In this document: positions 36,110-44,672 of the stretch, piece by piece
Layout of the letters: the number at the start of each line of letters is the position of its first letter
How positions within the stretch are numbered: position 1 is the stretch's first letter
From: an uncultured Schlesneria sp.
Lineage (GTDB): Bacteria > Planctomycetota > Planctomycetia > Planctomycetales > Planctomycetaceae
Direction of reading: 5' to 3'
Length of the DNA: 64,000 nt
NCBI GenBank assembly: GCA_903871875.1
Contig: CAIQIR010000091.1
Coordinates: 24,913-88,912 of the forward strand
Position numbers and translations under genes: made by a program
Notes under the pieces: generated by a model
Seen by the model: only the letters and a program-made list of their open reading frames with translations
Database searches by the model: none
Told to the model about the DNA's origin: nothing

Positions 36110-36247
36110 CGTTCCATCCTCTCTCTAAAAAGCATCCTGGGTGTATCAATTTTTGGCCGTGTTAAGTTTTCAGAGTAACGACAAGCCAATGATCCCAACG
36201 GTCCCGTCGCTGCGAATCACTGGCGTCATAATTGGGTGGGAGTTCAA

Positions 36248-37456
36248 TCAACCCATTGTCGCACTCATTTCAAAAACGGGTAATAGCAAAGCGGTCAGGA
36301 CGAAAAGCACCACGGCTCCCAGGATCATCAACATTGAGGGTTCCAATAGTCGTACCATGACATTCAGTTGACGTCCAATTTTCCGATCAATCCCATCCGC
36401 AATATTGATCAGAACCTTCTCTAAATTGTTCGATTCTTCAGCAATTGTGATCATTGCCATGATTGGTTTAGGAAAAAGCCCACATTCCTGTAAGGGACGG
36501 GCCAAGGTTTCCCCTGACGAAATGTTCTTGGCCGAACCATGAATGGCGGCCGCCAAAACGCGATTTCCTGTTGCATCGCTGCTAATTTCCAGCGCGCGAA
36601 GCAGTGGTACACCGTTTTGCAGCAGCGTTCCCAGCACCCGACAAAAGCGTGACAGCGCGGTCGACAGAAAGATCGGACCGAGCGCCGGCAGCTTGATCTT
36701 GTACCGATCGACCATCAATCGAGCCGAGTCGGACTGCAGTCGCTTTCGCAACCAGAAAAACAGCCCCACCAAACCCGCCGCCAGAAACACGCCGTATTTC
36801 CCCAGCACATCGCTGATCAACAACAGCGCGACCGTGGGTCCGGGCAGTCCACCGGCCTTTTCCAATTGCTTAAACAGCTCCGCGAACTTGGGCACAAAAA
36901 AAACAACCAGCACCACGGTGACTACAGATCCTGCCACACCCAGGAATGCGGGATAAGCCATCGCACCGACGACCTGCCCCTTCATCTCTTCCTGCATCTC
37001 AAGAAAGTCGGCCGTGCGTTTCAACGCGTCTTCCAGGAAGGCGCCTTCCGATCCGGCGCGAACCATGCTGATCGTCAATTCGCCGAAGACGTCCGGATGT
37101 CGTGCCAGCGCCTCATCGAACGGAATCCCTTCGGCCACCTTATCGCGAACATCGGCCAAGACCTCGATCATCACTTCGCTCGAAGCTTGTTCGACCAGGA
37201 CGTTCAAAGCGGCCATCAGCGACACGCCGTTCTGCAGCAGGTCCGCCAGTTGAGTCAAGTTGTTGGCGAGCAATTCGGCTTTGACGCGTCTCGACTTGGG
37301 CCACAGCCTCATCGGCCCCTTGGCCTCGTCGACGCGAACCGGAAACAGCGCGCGATCCTTCAACAACGAGAAGACATCTCGTTTGTTGTTGGCGGTAATC
37401 ACGCCTGAAGCGTTCTGTCCCGTCGCGGTTCGTGCTGTGTAGGCAAATTCCGGCAT
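36248..37456 (-). CDS. gspF: Type II secretion inner-membrane platform protein
   Basis: 402 residues, the usual GspF length. Starts EFAYTARTATGQNASGVI, typical of the GspF/PilC N-terminus. Two homologous cytoplasmic helical domains, LTQLADLLQNGVSLMAALNV and ALSRFCRVLGTLLQNGVPLL, each precede membrane spans (about 170-190, 220-240 and 375-395). GspF is the polytopic platform on which pseudopilins assemble, contacting the ATPase. It lies 23 bases after the gspE stop, so it is in the same operon. Confidence 0.94.
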   Translation of the reverse strand: MPEFAYTARTATGQNASGVITANNKRDVFSLLKDRALFPVRVDEAKGPMRLWPKSRRVKAELLANNLTQLADLLQNGVSLMAALNVLVEQASSEVMIEVLADVRDKVAEGIPFDEALARHPDVFGELTISMVRAGSEGAFLEDALKRTADFLEMQEEMKGQVVGAMAYPAFLGVAGSVVTVVLVVFFVPKFAELFKQLEKAGGLPGPTVALLLISDVLGKYGVFLAAGLVGLFFWLRKRLQSDSARLMVDRYKIKLPALGPIFLSTALSRFCRVLGTLLQNGVPLLRALEISSDATGNRVLAAAIHGSAKNISSGETLARPLQECGLFPKPIMAMITIAEESNNLEKVLINIADGIDRKIGRQLNVMVRLLEPSMLMILGAVVLFVLTALLLPVFEMSATMG

Positions 37457-37479
37457 GGAAACCTATCCGCTGATTCGAG

Positions 37480-39180
37480 TTAGTCGGCCTTGGTCACACG
37501 AAGTACTTCCGAGAGCGTGGTCTGGCCGCGCATGACCCTTTTCCAACCATCCTGTCGCAGTGTCCTCATTCCATCTTTAATCGCTCGTTGTTTGACAACA
37601 TTCGAAGGCAATCGCTCGGTCACGAGTTGTCGCATTTCGTCGCTGGCTTGCAGAAATTCGTAAAGGCCGATTCGGCCGGCATACCCCGTCCCGCGACAGT
37701 TTCGGCAGCCGACGTTCTTGTAAAGAGGCTGACCGCTTTTCCGGACTTCTTCGATCGGAAAGTCGATCGGGATCTCTTCCGGTTCAGGCTCGTAGGGAAC
37801 ACAGCACGCTTTGCACAGTGTGCGAACAAGACGCTGGGCCATCACCCCTTCGATCGTACTACTGACCAGAAACGGTTCAACGCCCATATCCACCAGTCGC
37901 ATGAAAGCCCCGGCCGCATCGTTGGTGTGCAGCGTGCTGAAAACGAGGTGTCCCGTCAGCGAAGCCTGGATCGCGTTTTCTGCGGTCTCTTGATCGCGGA
38001 TTTCCCCGACCAGCACCACATCCGGGTCGTGTCGCAGAATGGCTCGCAAGCTCGCCGCGAACGTCATCCCCACCTTGGCATGGACCTGAATCTGATTGAT
38101 CCCATCGAGTTGATATTCGATGGGGTCTTCCGTCGTGATGATCTTGGTTTCTTCGTCTTTGATTTCGGCCAACGAACTATACAGAGTCGTCGTTTTCCCG
38201 GATCCCGTTGGCCCCGTCACCAGCACAATCCCGTGTGGCAGCCGAATCACCTTATTGAATCGCTCGTAAATATCATCGTCCATGCCGATGCCACGCAGCG
38301 AAAACTTCATGGCGTCTTTATCGAGCACACGCATGACGATACTCTCCCCATGCAGCATGGGGATCACGGACACACGAATGTCCACTTCGCGACGCGAAAC
38401 TTTCAGCTTGATGCGACCGTCCTGCGGAATTCGCTTCTCGGCGATATTCATCTTGGCCATGATCTTCAAGCGACTGATGATCGCCGCTTGAAACCGATTG
38501 ATTTCTGGTGGCATCGGCTGCGTTTGCAGCACACCGTCGATCCGGTAACGAATCTTCAGTCCAGCGGCCTGGCATTCGATGTGAATATCGCTGGCACGCG
38601 CGTCGACCGCTTCGCAAAGAATCTCATTCACCAGATGCACCACAGACGCCTGTTGCGCCTGTTGTGAGGCCTCGGAACGATCAAACTCCAGCTCTTCCAG
38701 GACCTGAACGTCATCATCGTCCGCATCCGACTGGGCGAGCAAGCCGTCGATTGTTTCGGCCCCCACACCCAGGTGGGACTTGACCAGCTTGGCCACTTCC
38801 CAAGGCAGCGCGACCACGGGGATCACACTGCACCCGGCGGCGGAACTGACGGCATCCAACGCGTGCAGATCGAACGGGTTTCCAGTCACGACGACCAGTG
38901 AGTCGTCTGTCCGGCGGATCGGGAACACGCCAAATCGATGAATCAGCTTGACCGGAAAATTCTCGATCAGCGTCAGATCCGGTTCGGTCGTCGACAAATC
39001 GACAAATTCCAACCCCAGCGTGGCGGCGACAGCGCGCACCGCAAGTTCCTCATTCGCAAAACCAAGCACCCCCGTGACCTTTTCTAAAGATCCGTGGGTT
39101 ACTTGTGCTTCACGTGCAATTTGAAACTCGCGAGGGTCCAACAAACGTGGACCGTCCACAAGCTGGGCGCTTTGCATCAT
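37480..39180 (-). CDS. gspE: Type II secretion/pilus assembly ATPase
   Basis: 566 residues. A GspE/PilB N-terminal domain (about 5-140) precedes a RecA-like ATPase: Walker A GPTGSGKT at 323-330, Asp box (IITTEDPIEYQ), Walker B VVLVGEIRD at 388-396 and the His box HLVFSTLHTND. A four-cysteine zinc subdomain uses CKAC (456-459) and CRNC (492-495), as in GspE and PilB but not in the retraction ATPase PilT. It powers pseudopilus assembly from the cytoplasmic face. It is the first gene of the operon, with about 760 bases of noncoding DNA upstream. Confidence 0.95.
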   Translation of the reverse strand: MMQSAQLVDGPRLLDPREFQIAREAQVTHGSLEKVTGVLGFANEELAVRAVAATLGLEFVDLSTTEPDLTLIENFPVKLIHRFGVFPIRRTDDSLVVVTGNPFDLHALDAVSSAAGCSVIPVVALPWEVAKLVKSHLGVGAETIDGLLAQSDADDDDVQVLEELEFDRSEASQQAQQASVVHLVNEILCEAVDARASDIHIECQAAGLKIRYRIDGVLQTQPMPPEINRFQAAIISRLKIMAKMNIAEKRIPQDGRIKLKVSRREVDIRVSVIPMLHGESIVMRVLDKDAMKFSLRGIGMDDDIYERFNKVIRLPHGIVLVTGPTGSGKTTTLYSSLAEIKDEETKIITTEDPIEYQLDGINQIQVHAKVGMTFAASLRAILRHDPDVVLVGEIRDQETAENAIQASLTGHLVFSTLHTNDAAGAFMRLVDMGVEPFLVSSTIEGVMAQRLVRTLCKACCVPYEPEPEEIPIDFPIEEVRKSGQPLYKNVGCRNCRGTGYAGRIGLYEFLQASDEMRQLVTERLPSNVVKQRAIKDGMRTLRQDGWKRVMRGQTTLSEVLRVTKAD

Positions 39181-39543
39181 GTTTATGAGTTCACGAAAAA
39201 ACAGAGCTGATTGATCAATATGGTTTACTCAACCAAACACGAAGCCTTCAGACTGTTTTGGGGCAGACTGCAGTTCGATGATCAACCGTTGGCAATGTAT
39301 CCTGTGGCACTACTTAAGCTTCGAGAAACGCGATGTCACAGCAACCGAAACTGGCCCACTTGACATCACAATTCGATTCGCGAAATTCAGTAGGTCGAAC
39401 ACATCGTTCGGGCAGGATTCAGTTCAACTCAGGCAGGATTCAATTTCTTGGCGGGAGGGAGGCAATTAATGCGGTAGGAACCAGCTCAACTATCTGTTCG
39501 ACCGACGCATCAACATTCATTGAGGCATTACGTCAATCTAGGG

Positions 39544-39568
39544 AATGCTTGACGCGTCGTCAAGCATT
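39544..39568. repeat. 11-bp inverted repeat upstream of gspE
   Basis: AATGCTTGACG and its exact complement flank CGT. Symmetric sites like this can be operators or the stem of a terminator, but no T run follows directly. Confidence 0.5.
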
Positions 39569-39877
39569 AATACCCGGCGGGTGACCATAAACGTTTTTTT
39601 GACCAAGCGGTAAAAATCCATTCAGGAACGATCAAACGAATAACGATTTATCACACAACTTACTTTAAACAAATACGTTACGCGATTTCTTCGAGACTCG
39701 ATGATCTCTCAGCCCGCTGCGACTCGTCGAATTTCGGTATCGACCATTGCGGCCCCATCTGTCCGGCGTTTTTTAGGCGAAGACAGTCTTGCCGGTCGTA
39801 TCGGCCCTTCCCTAACAGATAGCATTTGTACACCACTTTAACTCTAAGCTGCGGCTCCATCAAGATTTCGAATACTG

Positions 39878-39883
39878 TATAAT
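39878..39883 (+). promoter_or_regulatory. Candidate -10 element of the EF-hand gene
   Basis: A perfect TATAAT. It places transcription start near 39890, so the ATG at 39888 region cannot be the start and the ATG at 39941 is favoured. No good -35 is visible. Confidence 0.4.
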
Positions 39884-39940
39884 AGCATGCAACCTGTTCC
39901 GAAAAATCTCCCTGAAATTGCAGTAATGCAGGTGAGTTTG

Positions 39941-40729
39941 ATGAAATTCATGCCTTGGATTCTGTTTGCGAGTTTGATCCTCGTCGGTGCGACCGGACGA
40001 GGACAAGAGCCTTCGTCAAAGCCGATCGAGGTGGACGATCCGTCACAATCCGAAAATTCGGACTCCCGTCATTTGCCGGCGCAGACTCCACCGAAAGGAA
40101 CCGCCGTCCCGACCAAGGTCAATCGGTATGCCAAATACCTGATGACAAAATACGATCGGAATCACGACGGGGTCTTGCAGAAAGACGAGTGGAAGGTCAT
40201 GCACGGCCATCCCGAATTCATCGAATCCAAAGGGGATGGAGTCATTACCCTCGATGACCTCGTGCGCTGGATCGCCAATTACAGCCAGCGAAAACGGATC
40301 GGGGTACCCCACGAGCAGGAACCGGAACCCGAACACGCCGCTGTCACGAAGACGGCTTCTTCAACGGGTGAACCCGACGAATCAAATCAATCGTCTTCGG
40401 TCAATGCCAGTCCGGGAGCAAGCGAGCGACACCGCGATCAAAAGTTCTTTGTCCCTGCCAGCCGCCTGCCCGCCGGATTGCCCGAGTGGTTTTTGTCCAA
40501 AGATCAGGATGGAGACGGGCAACTCACTGCAGGTGAATTCAGCCCCACCGCCATCGCCGCGGAATTGGCCGAATTCGCCACCTACGATGCCAACGGCGAC
40601 GGAATCGTGACCGCCAAAGAGTGCGTCCACAAAGGGACCGAAAAAGCGGTAAAAGACACGAACACTGCGCCGGGTCAAGCGGGTGCCAAACAAGCGCGTA
40701 AGCGGCGAGCACCAAAGCCCCAACCCTAA
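39941..40729 (+). CDS. Secreted EF-hand calcium-binding protein
   Basis: 262 residues from the ATG at 39941 (GGTGAG five bases upstream). The signal peptide is KFMPWILFASLILVGATGRG. EF-hand loops are DRNHDGVLQKDE, a degenerate ESKGDGVITLDD, DQDGDGQLTAGE and DANGDGIVTAKE. These form two pairs separated by an acidic, Ser/Pro-rich linker. The C-terminus is basic (KQARKRRAPKPQP). Secreted EF-hand proteins are abundant in planctomycetes, with roles mostly unknown. It stands alone on its strand. Confidence 0.88.
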   Translation: MKFMPWILFASLILVGATGRGQEPSSKPIEVDDPSQSENSDSRHLPAQTPPKGTAVPTKVNRYAKYLMTKYDRNHDGVLQKDEWKVMHGHPEFIESKGDGVITLDDLVRWIANYSQRKRIGVPHEQEPEPEHAAVTKTASSTGEPDESNQSSSVNASPGASERHRDQKFFVPASRLPAGLPEWFLSKDQDGDGQLTAGEFSPTAIAAELAEFATYDANGDGIVTAKECVHKGTEKAVKDTNTAPGQAGAKQARKRRAPKPQP

Positions 40730-41197
40730 GCCGCTCAATTGATCTCGAGATCGGGTTGGCAAAGTCACATACTCAAGTCCTGGATGAATACGACAGCGAC
40801 CAGCCTGTTTCCACACGCCAAGAGATCCCATTTCCGATGACGGGCTTGAAGCCATTGGATTAACCGGCACGAACGGCTTTCGGACCCAACGCGCGAGGAG
40901 TCCCACGGATCAGTCGTGGGTCTGGCATCCTGGCCGGGGAGTTTTTTCTCGCTGGCCGCATCCGGTTTGCATTTCCGGCGTGCGTCACGACGCTGGTGAA
41001 ACGACATTCCGCCATCAGATCGAATTGTCCCGCTGAACAATTCGGCAATTCACACTGTCCGAACCAATCAGAAAAAAAATCCTGGCTTGTCGAATTCCAG
41101 ATTGGCCAAACGACTATTGAGTGAAAGTTGGCTCTCGTTTCATCCTCAGACGAAGGCCGAAGGAAACGACCCCTACTCAATACTCAGGAACGCAGAG
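40730..41197. other. Intergenic region with a possible dispersed repeat
   Basis: 468 bases. The segment at about 40895-40945 contains a CCCACG/CGTGGG stem (40902-40907 with 40915-40920) and the string GGCATCCTGGCCGGGG. Its reverse-strand reading includes GQDARPT, a peptide I recall as a frequent spurious translation of a dispersed planctomycete repeat. This is from memory and unverified. The rest holds nothing I recognise. Confidence 0.4.
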
Positions 41198-41665
41198 ATG
41201 TCTCAGAAGAACGTTAAGCCGATTCCCGAAGGAATGCACTCACTCACACCTCATCTGATCTGCACCAACGCCCTCTCGGCGATCGAGTTCTACAAAAAGG
41301 CGTTTAACGCCGTGGAATTGATCCGGCTGCTCGGCCCGCACGGACAATTGGTGCATGCCGGTCTGCGGATTGGCAATTCGATGTTAATGCTGGCAGACGA
41401 GTGCCCCGACTGGGGCTCGTTAGGCCCCAAGTCGCTCAAGGGCTCGCCCATTGTGATTCATCTGGCGGTTGAGAATGTCGATGCCACCGTCGCACAGGCC
41501 GTGGCCGCCGGAGCCAAAATCACGATGCCCATCGCAGACATGTTCTGGGGTGATCGGTATGGTCAATTGGAAGATCCATTCGGGCATCGCTGGTCGGTTG
41601 CGACGCGCATTCGCGATCTCAGCCCGGAAGAGATGCAGCAAGCCGCTCACGATTGCATGAAATAG
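41198..41665 (+). CDS. VOC-superfamily (glyoxalase-like) protein, PhnB-type
   Basis: 155 residues from the ATG at 41198 with AGGAACGCAGAG upstream. A single glyoxalase/bleomycin-resistance-like fold: LTPHLICTNALSAIEFYKKA, then MLMLADECPD and the final WGDRYGQLEDPFGHRWSVAT, which is the typical PhnB-type ending. Such proteins bind a metal and are used for isomerisation, dioxygenation or drug binding; the reaction is unknown. It is the first of three clustered small proteins on the plus strand. Confidence 0.88.
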   Translation: MSQKNVKPIPEGMHSLTPHLICTNALSAIEFYKKAFNAVELIRLLGPHGQLVHAGLRIGNSMLMLADECPDWGSLGPKSLKGSPIVIHLAVENVDATVAQAVAAGAKITMPIADMFWGDRYGQLEDPFGHRWSVATRIRDLSPEEMQQAAHDCMK

Positions 41666-41725
41666 GCATCCGGCCGCAATGACTGCCAGCCATTCGAAAC
41701 TTCCACGTTTTCAGGAACGAAACCG

Positions 41726-42208
41726 ATGACCGTCCGTCAGAAAATCACACCGTTTCTCTGGTTTGACCAGCAAGCCGAAGAGGCCGCGAATTTTTACGTT
41801 TCGCTGTTCAAGAATTCGAAGATTGTCCAGGTGACACGTTATGGTGAGGCCGGCCCTGGTCCGGCTGGCTCGGCGATGATCGTCGAGTTCCAACTCGAGG
41901 GGCTGGCCTTCATCGCCCTCAACGGCGGCCCCCATTTTCGATTCAACGAAGCCATTTCGCTATCAGTGGACTGCCAATCGCAGGCCGAGGTCGACGAACT
42001 GTGGGAAAAGCTTTCCGCCGGGGGATCTCCCGGTCAGTGTGCGTGGCTGAAAGACAAGTACGGACTTTCCTGGCAGATCGTTCCCAACATTTTGCCGAAA
42101 TTGCTCGGCGACCCAGACGCGGCCAAATCAACACGCGTCATGCGGGCCATGATGCAGATGACAAAAATCGACATTCAAACACTTCAACGGGCCTATGACG
42201 GAAAGTGA
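41726..42208 (+). CDS. VOC-family protein (3-demethylubiquinone-9 methyltransferase-like fold)
   Basis: 160 residues with TCAGGAACG upstream. The sequence KITPFLWFDQQAEEAANFYV, FKNSKIVQVTRYGEAGPG and LAFIALNGGPHFRFNEAISL is typical of the PhnB/3-dmu-9_3-mt family, which despite its name is a glyoxalase-fold protein. DKYGLSWQIVPNILPKLL is its usual C-terminal motif. Activity is unknown. It follows the previous VOC gene by 60 bases and precedes the YCII gene by 47, suggesting co-transcription. Confidence 0.88.
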   Translation: MTVRQKITPFLWFDQQAEEAANFYVSLFKNSKIVQVTRYGEAGPGPAGSAMIVEFQLEGLAFIALNGGPHFRFNEAISLSVDCQSQAEVDELWEKLSAGGSPGQCAWLKDKYGLSWQIVPNILPKLLGDPDAAKSTRVMRAMMQMTKIDIQTLQRAYDGK

Positions 42209-42255
42209 GTCACAGGGACGACTGACTGCCGGGGCCGTGATCACGGGAGCATTCG

Positions 42256-42996
42256 ATGAAATATCTATTTCTGATTTACAGTCGCGAAATCTCGCCCACC
42301 GCAGAAGAGCGGGCACGGTGCACGGCCAAATCGATGGCCTTGTGCCAGGAACTGAATGCGAAAGGCCAATTTCGGGGCGCATCACCGCTGCAGCCCTCGG
42401 CGACAGCAACCAGCGTACGGATGCGCAACGGCCAACACCTGGTGACCGCCGGTCCGTTCGCCGAGACCACCGAGCAACTGGGTGGTTACTATCTGCTGGA
42501 TGTGCCCAATTTGGACGAGGCGATCGCCATCGCGGCTCGTCTGCCTGCCGCTGAACAGGGAACAGTGGAAATTCGACCGGTGCTCTCTATCGAAGGGTTA
42601 CCCGCGGATAAGAACTTCGCGACGAAAGAGCATCACCAAAAAGTCATGCTGATCTGTTATGACGACGAACAAGCTTGGGACTCGGCAGGGCAAGACGTTT
42701 TTCATGCCGCCATCAGCGAAGCGGTGAAAATGACCCATCAACTCGACGCTGAAGGGAAATTCCTGACCGCGTCACCGTTGCATCCGGTCGCGACGGCCAC
42801 CAGCGTCCGTGTTCGCGATGGCAAACGAATCGTGACGGATGGTCCCTTTGCCGAGACGCGGGAGGTGGTCGGCGGCTACTACCTGCTGGTCGTGAAAGAC
42901 ACGGACGAAGCCATCGAAATCGCCGCGCGACATCCGGGATTGCGGTATGGCGGCGTGGAAATCCGACCGGTCATTGAATTGCCTCCGATAACTTGA
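42256..42996 (+). CDS. Tandem YCII/DGPF-domain protein
   Basis: 246 residues, about double the usual length for the YCII-related (DGPF) family. Copy 1 (about 1-113) begins KYLFLIYSREISPTAEER and contains TAGPFAETTEQLGGYYLL. Copy 2 (about 125-243) begins KVMLICYDDEQAWDSAG and contains TDGPFAETREVVGGYYLL. Only copy 2 has the true DGPF tetrapeptide. These proteins often accompany ECF sigma factors of the ECF42 type in actinobacteria, but none is adjacent here. Function is unknown. Confidence 0.9.
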   Translation: MKYLFLIYSREISPTAEERARCTAKSMALCQELNAKGQFRGASPLQPSATATSVRMRNGQHLVTAGPFAETTEQLGGYYLLDVPNLDEAIAIAARLPAAEQGTVEIRPVLSIEGLPADKNFATKEHHQKVMLICYDDEQAWDSAGQDVFHAAISEAVKMTHQLDAEGKFLTASPLHPVATATSVRVRDGKRIVTDGPFAETREVVGGYYLLVVKDTDEAIEIAARHPGLRYGGVEIRPVIELPPIT

Positions 42997-43093
42997 ACGC
43001 CAGAGACGGGTCGATAACCGTTGCCGATCGTCGGAGAATTTTGGACCCGCAAATCAGGGCCGCGCAGACAGCCGATGCGAGACCGCGCAGGAG

Positions 43094-43558
43094 TCAGGAA
43101 TAGAGCCTTCCCAGCCACTGCGCAACCAGTGCCGGCTTGGACTGACCTTCGATTTCCACAGAGAGATCCCATGTGCATTGGGCTCCGCCTTCGATCTCTT
43201 CGATCGCGTTTAATGTACTATGCAGCCGGACGCGGGCACCGGCGGGGACAGCTGCCGGAAAACGGACTCGATTGAAGCCATAGTTGATGGCCCGCGAAAA
43301 GGGCCCCCGCAGTTCGAGGGCCTGGCGTTGCAAATGGCTCAACAGCGACAACGTCAGAAACCCATGGGCAATTGTCGTCCCGTAAGGCGAGTCCGTTTTT
43401 GCTCGCTCGGGATCAACGTGAATCCATTGCTGATCGCCGGTCGCGTCGGCAAATTGATTGATCACCGATTGTGAAACCTCAAACCAATCGCTGACGCCGA
43501 CTTCTTGCCCGACAAGTCCTTGTAATTCGGCCAGCCCCTCGACGATCCGCGGCGACAT
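43094..43558 (-). CDS. MaoC-family (R)-enoyl-CoA hydratase-like protein
   Basis: 154 residues, a single hot-dog fold. The hydratase motif FADATGDQQWIHVDPERA contains the catalytic Asp and His, followed by GTTIAHGFLTLSLLSHL, where the glycine-rich hot-dog helix starts. NYGFNRVRFPAAVPAGARVR is the usual strand pair. The family hydrates trans-enoyl-CoA or binds acyl-CoA. It is divergent from the enoyl-CoA hydratase gene, so the two could share promoters in the 208-base gap and act in the same pathway. Confidence 0.9.
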   Translation of the reverse strand: MSPRIVEGLAELQGLVGQEVGVSDWFEVSQSVINQFADATGDQQWIHVDPERAKTDSPYGTTIAHGFLTLSLLSHLQRQALELRGPFSRAINYGFNRVRFPAAVPAGARVRLHSTLNAIEEIEGGAQCTWDLSVEIEGQSKPALVAQWLGRLYS

Positions 43559-43766
43559 CGTGTGTATTCCAATCCGGTTCTAAACGACAATGAAATGCGG
43601 AACTGTTCGATCGGCCTTTCCTACGAAGCGTCCGGCGACTTGCCGAATGACCGAAGGCTCAGTAAGTTCTGATGCGTCTGCCAAAGACTGTCAAGCCTCT
43701 TCAATCGACCGATCACCGTCACATTTTTCCGACTCCAAAACACCTCGTCGGAGAGGAATCGCAAAC

Positions 43767-44603
43767 ATGGCCTACGAGCAGATTCAATACGAAATCACCG
43801 ATCGCATCGCCACCTTGACGCTGAACCGTCCCGATCGGCTGAATGCCTGGACGCCCGTTATGGAGGACGAAGTATTCCATGCGTTGCAAGAGGCGGACAG
43901 CGACGACAACGTGCGAGTGATCATTCTGACCGGCGCGGGGCGAGGCTTCTGCGCGGGGGCCGATTTGCAAAGTCTCGACGCGGTCGGCAGCAGTTCCGAT
44001 GTCGTCAATAAATTGAAAGCCCAATTGGCCGCCGGTCCCGGCGAATTCAAACGCACCGACATTCGCTCTGATTTTCGCAAGACCTATTCCTATTTTCCGT
44101 CGATCTCGAAGCCGATCATTGGCGCCCTGAACGGACCCACCGTCGGCTTGGGGCTGGTCATTGCGCTTTATTGTGACATCCGGTTCTCTTCGGATCAGGC
44201 GAAATTCAGTACCGCGTTTTCCCGCCGCGGATTGATCGCAGAACATGGCATCAGTTGGATGCTTCCCCGACTGATCGGGATTTCCAATGCACTCGATCTG
44301 CTTTACTCCGCTCGGCTGATCGAATCGGCGGAAGCGCTGCGAATGGGACTGGTCAGCAGGGTCTGCCCGCAAACCAGCTTAATGGAGGAAGTCCGCGCCT
44401 ACGCCCGGGAATTGGCGGACAAAGTGTCACCTCGTTCGTTGGGGATCATCAAACGACAGGTTTACGACGCCCTGTTCCAAGATCTGGGTGAGGCGATTGA
44501 CGTCGCGAATGGCGAGATGCTGACCAGCTTTGGCTGTGCCGATTTCCAAGAAGGCGTGGCTCACTTCGTTCAGAAGCGACCACCGCAATTTACCGGCAAG
44601 TAG
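43767..44603 (+). CDS. Enoyl-CoA hydratase/isomerase (crotonase family)
   Basis: 278 residues from the ATG at 43767 with AGAGGA upstream. Crotonase fold: IATLTLNRPDRLNAW at the start, the oxyanion-hole motif GAGRGFCAGADL, SISKPIIGALNGPTVGLGL, and the helix AEHGISWMLPRLIG, which carries the glutamate position of true hydratases. The C-terminal FQEGVAHFVQKRPPQFTG is typical. It probably functions in fatty-acid or branched-chain degradation. A convergent hairpin follows it at 44635-44672. Confidence 0.92.
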   Translation: MAYEQIQYEITDRIATLTLNRPDRLNAWTPVMEDEVFHALQEADSDDNVRVIILTGAGRGFCAGADLQSLDAVGSSSDVVNKLKAQLAAGPGEFKRTDIRSDFRKTYSYFPSISKPIIGALNGPTVGLGLVIALYCDIRFSSDQAKFSTAFSRRGLIAEHGISWMLPRLIGISNALDLLYSARLIESAEALRMGLVSRVCPQTSLMEEVRAYARELADKVSPRSLGIIKRQVYDALFQDLGEAIDVANGEMLTSFGCADFQEGVAHFVQKRPPQFTGK

Positions 44604-44634
44604 TTGAGCGGCCGGCATTTTCCTAAGTTGGCGT

Positions 44635-44672
44635 GAAGCACGGTCACGAGCCCGATCTGTGACACGTGCTTC
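44635..44672. terminator. Convergent hairpin terminator candidate
   Basis: GAAGCACG-GTCAC at 44635-44647 pairs with GTGAC-(A)-CGTGCTTC at 44659-44672 with one bulged A, enclosing an 11-base loop. It sits between the enoyl-CoA hydratase stop and the stop of the minus-strand gene, whose TAG it touches. A short T-rich tail (TCTATT) follows on the plus strand. Confidence 0.55.

Larger units (their letters stand above)
39181..39940. other. Long divergent intergenic region between gspE and the EF-hand gene
   Basis: About 760 bases that look AT-richer than the flanks. It contains an imperfect 21-base direct repeat (GCAGGATTCA twice, around 39411-39440), an 11-bp perfect inverted repeat AATGCTTGACG/CGTCAAGCATT at 39544-39568 with a three-base spacer, and a run of T at 39594-39600. 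A GGGAGGGAGG sequence near 39454 is followed by ATGCGGTAG, which encodes only two residues. A 61-codon minus-strand frame (39678-39863) has no recognisable character. The gspE promoter must lie here. Confidence 0.5.

Noticed and set aside
39450..39475. Strong GGGAGGGAGG followed by an ATG
   Set aside because: The frame is ATG-CGG-TAG and encodes only two residues; probably coincidence.
39678..39863. A 61-codon minus-strand frame between gspE and the EF-hand gene
   Set aside because: No ribosome-binding site and no family resemblance; too short to trust.
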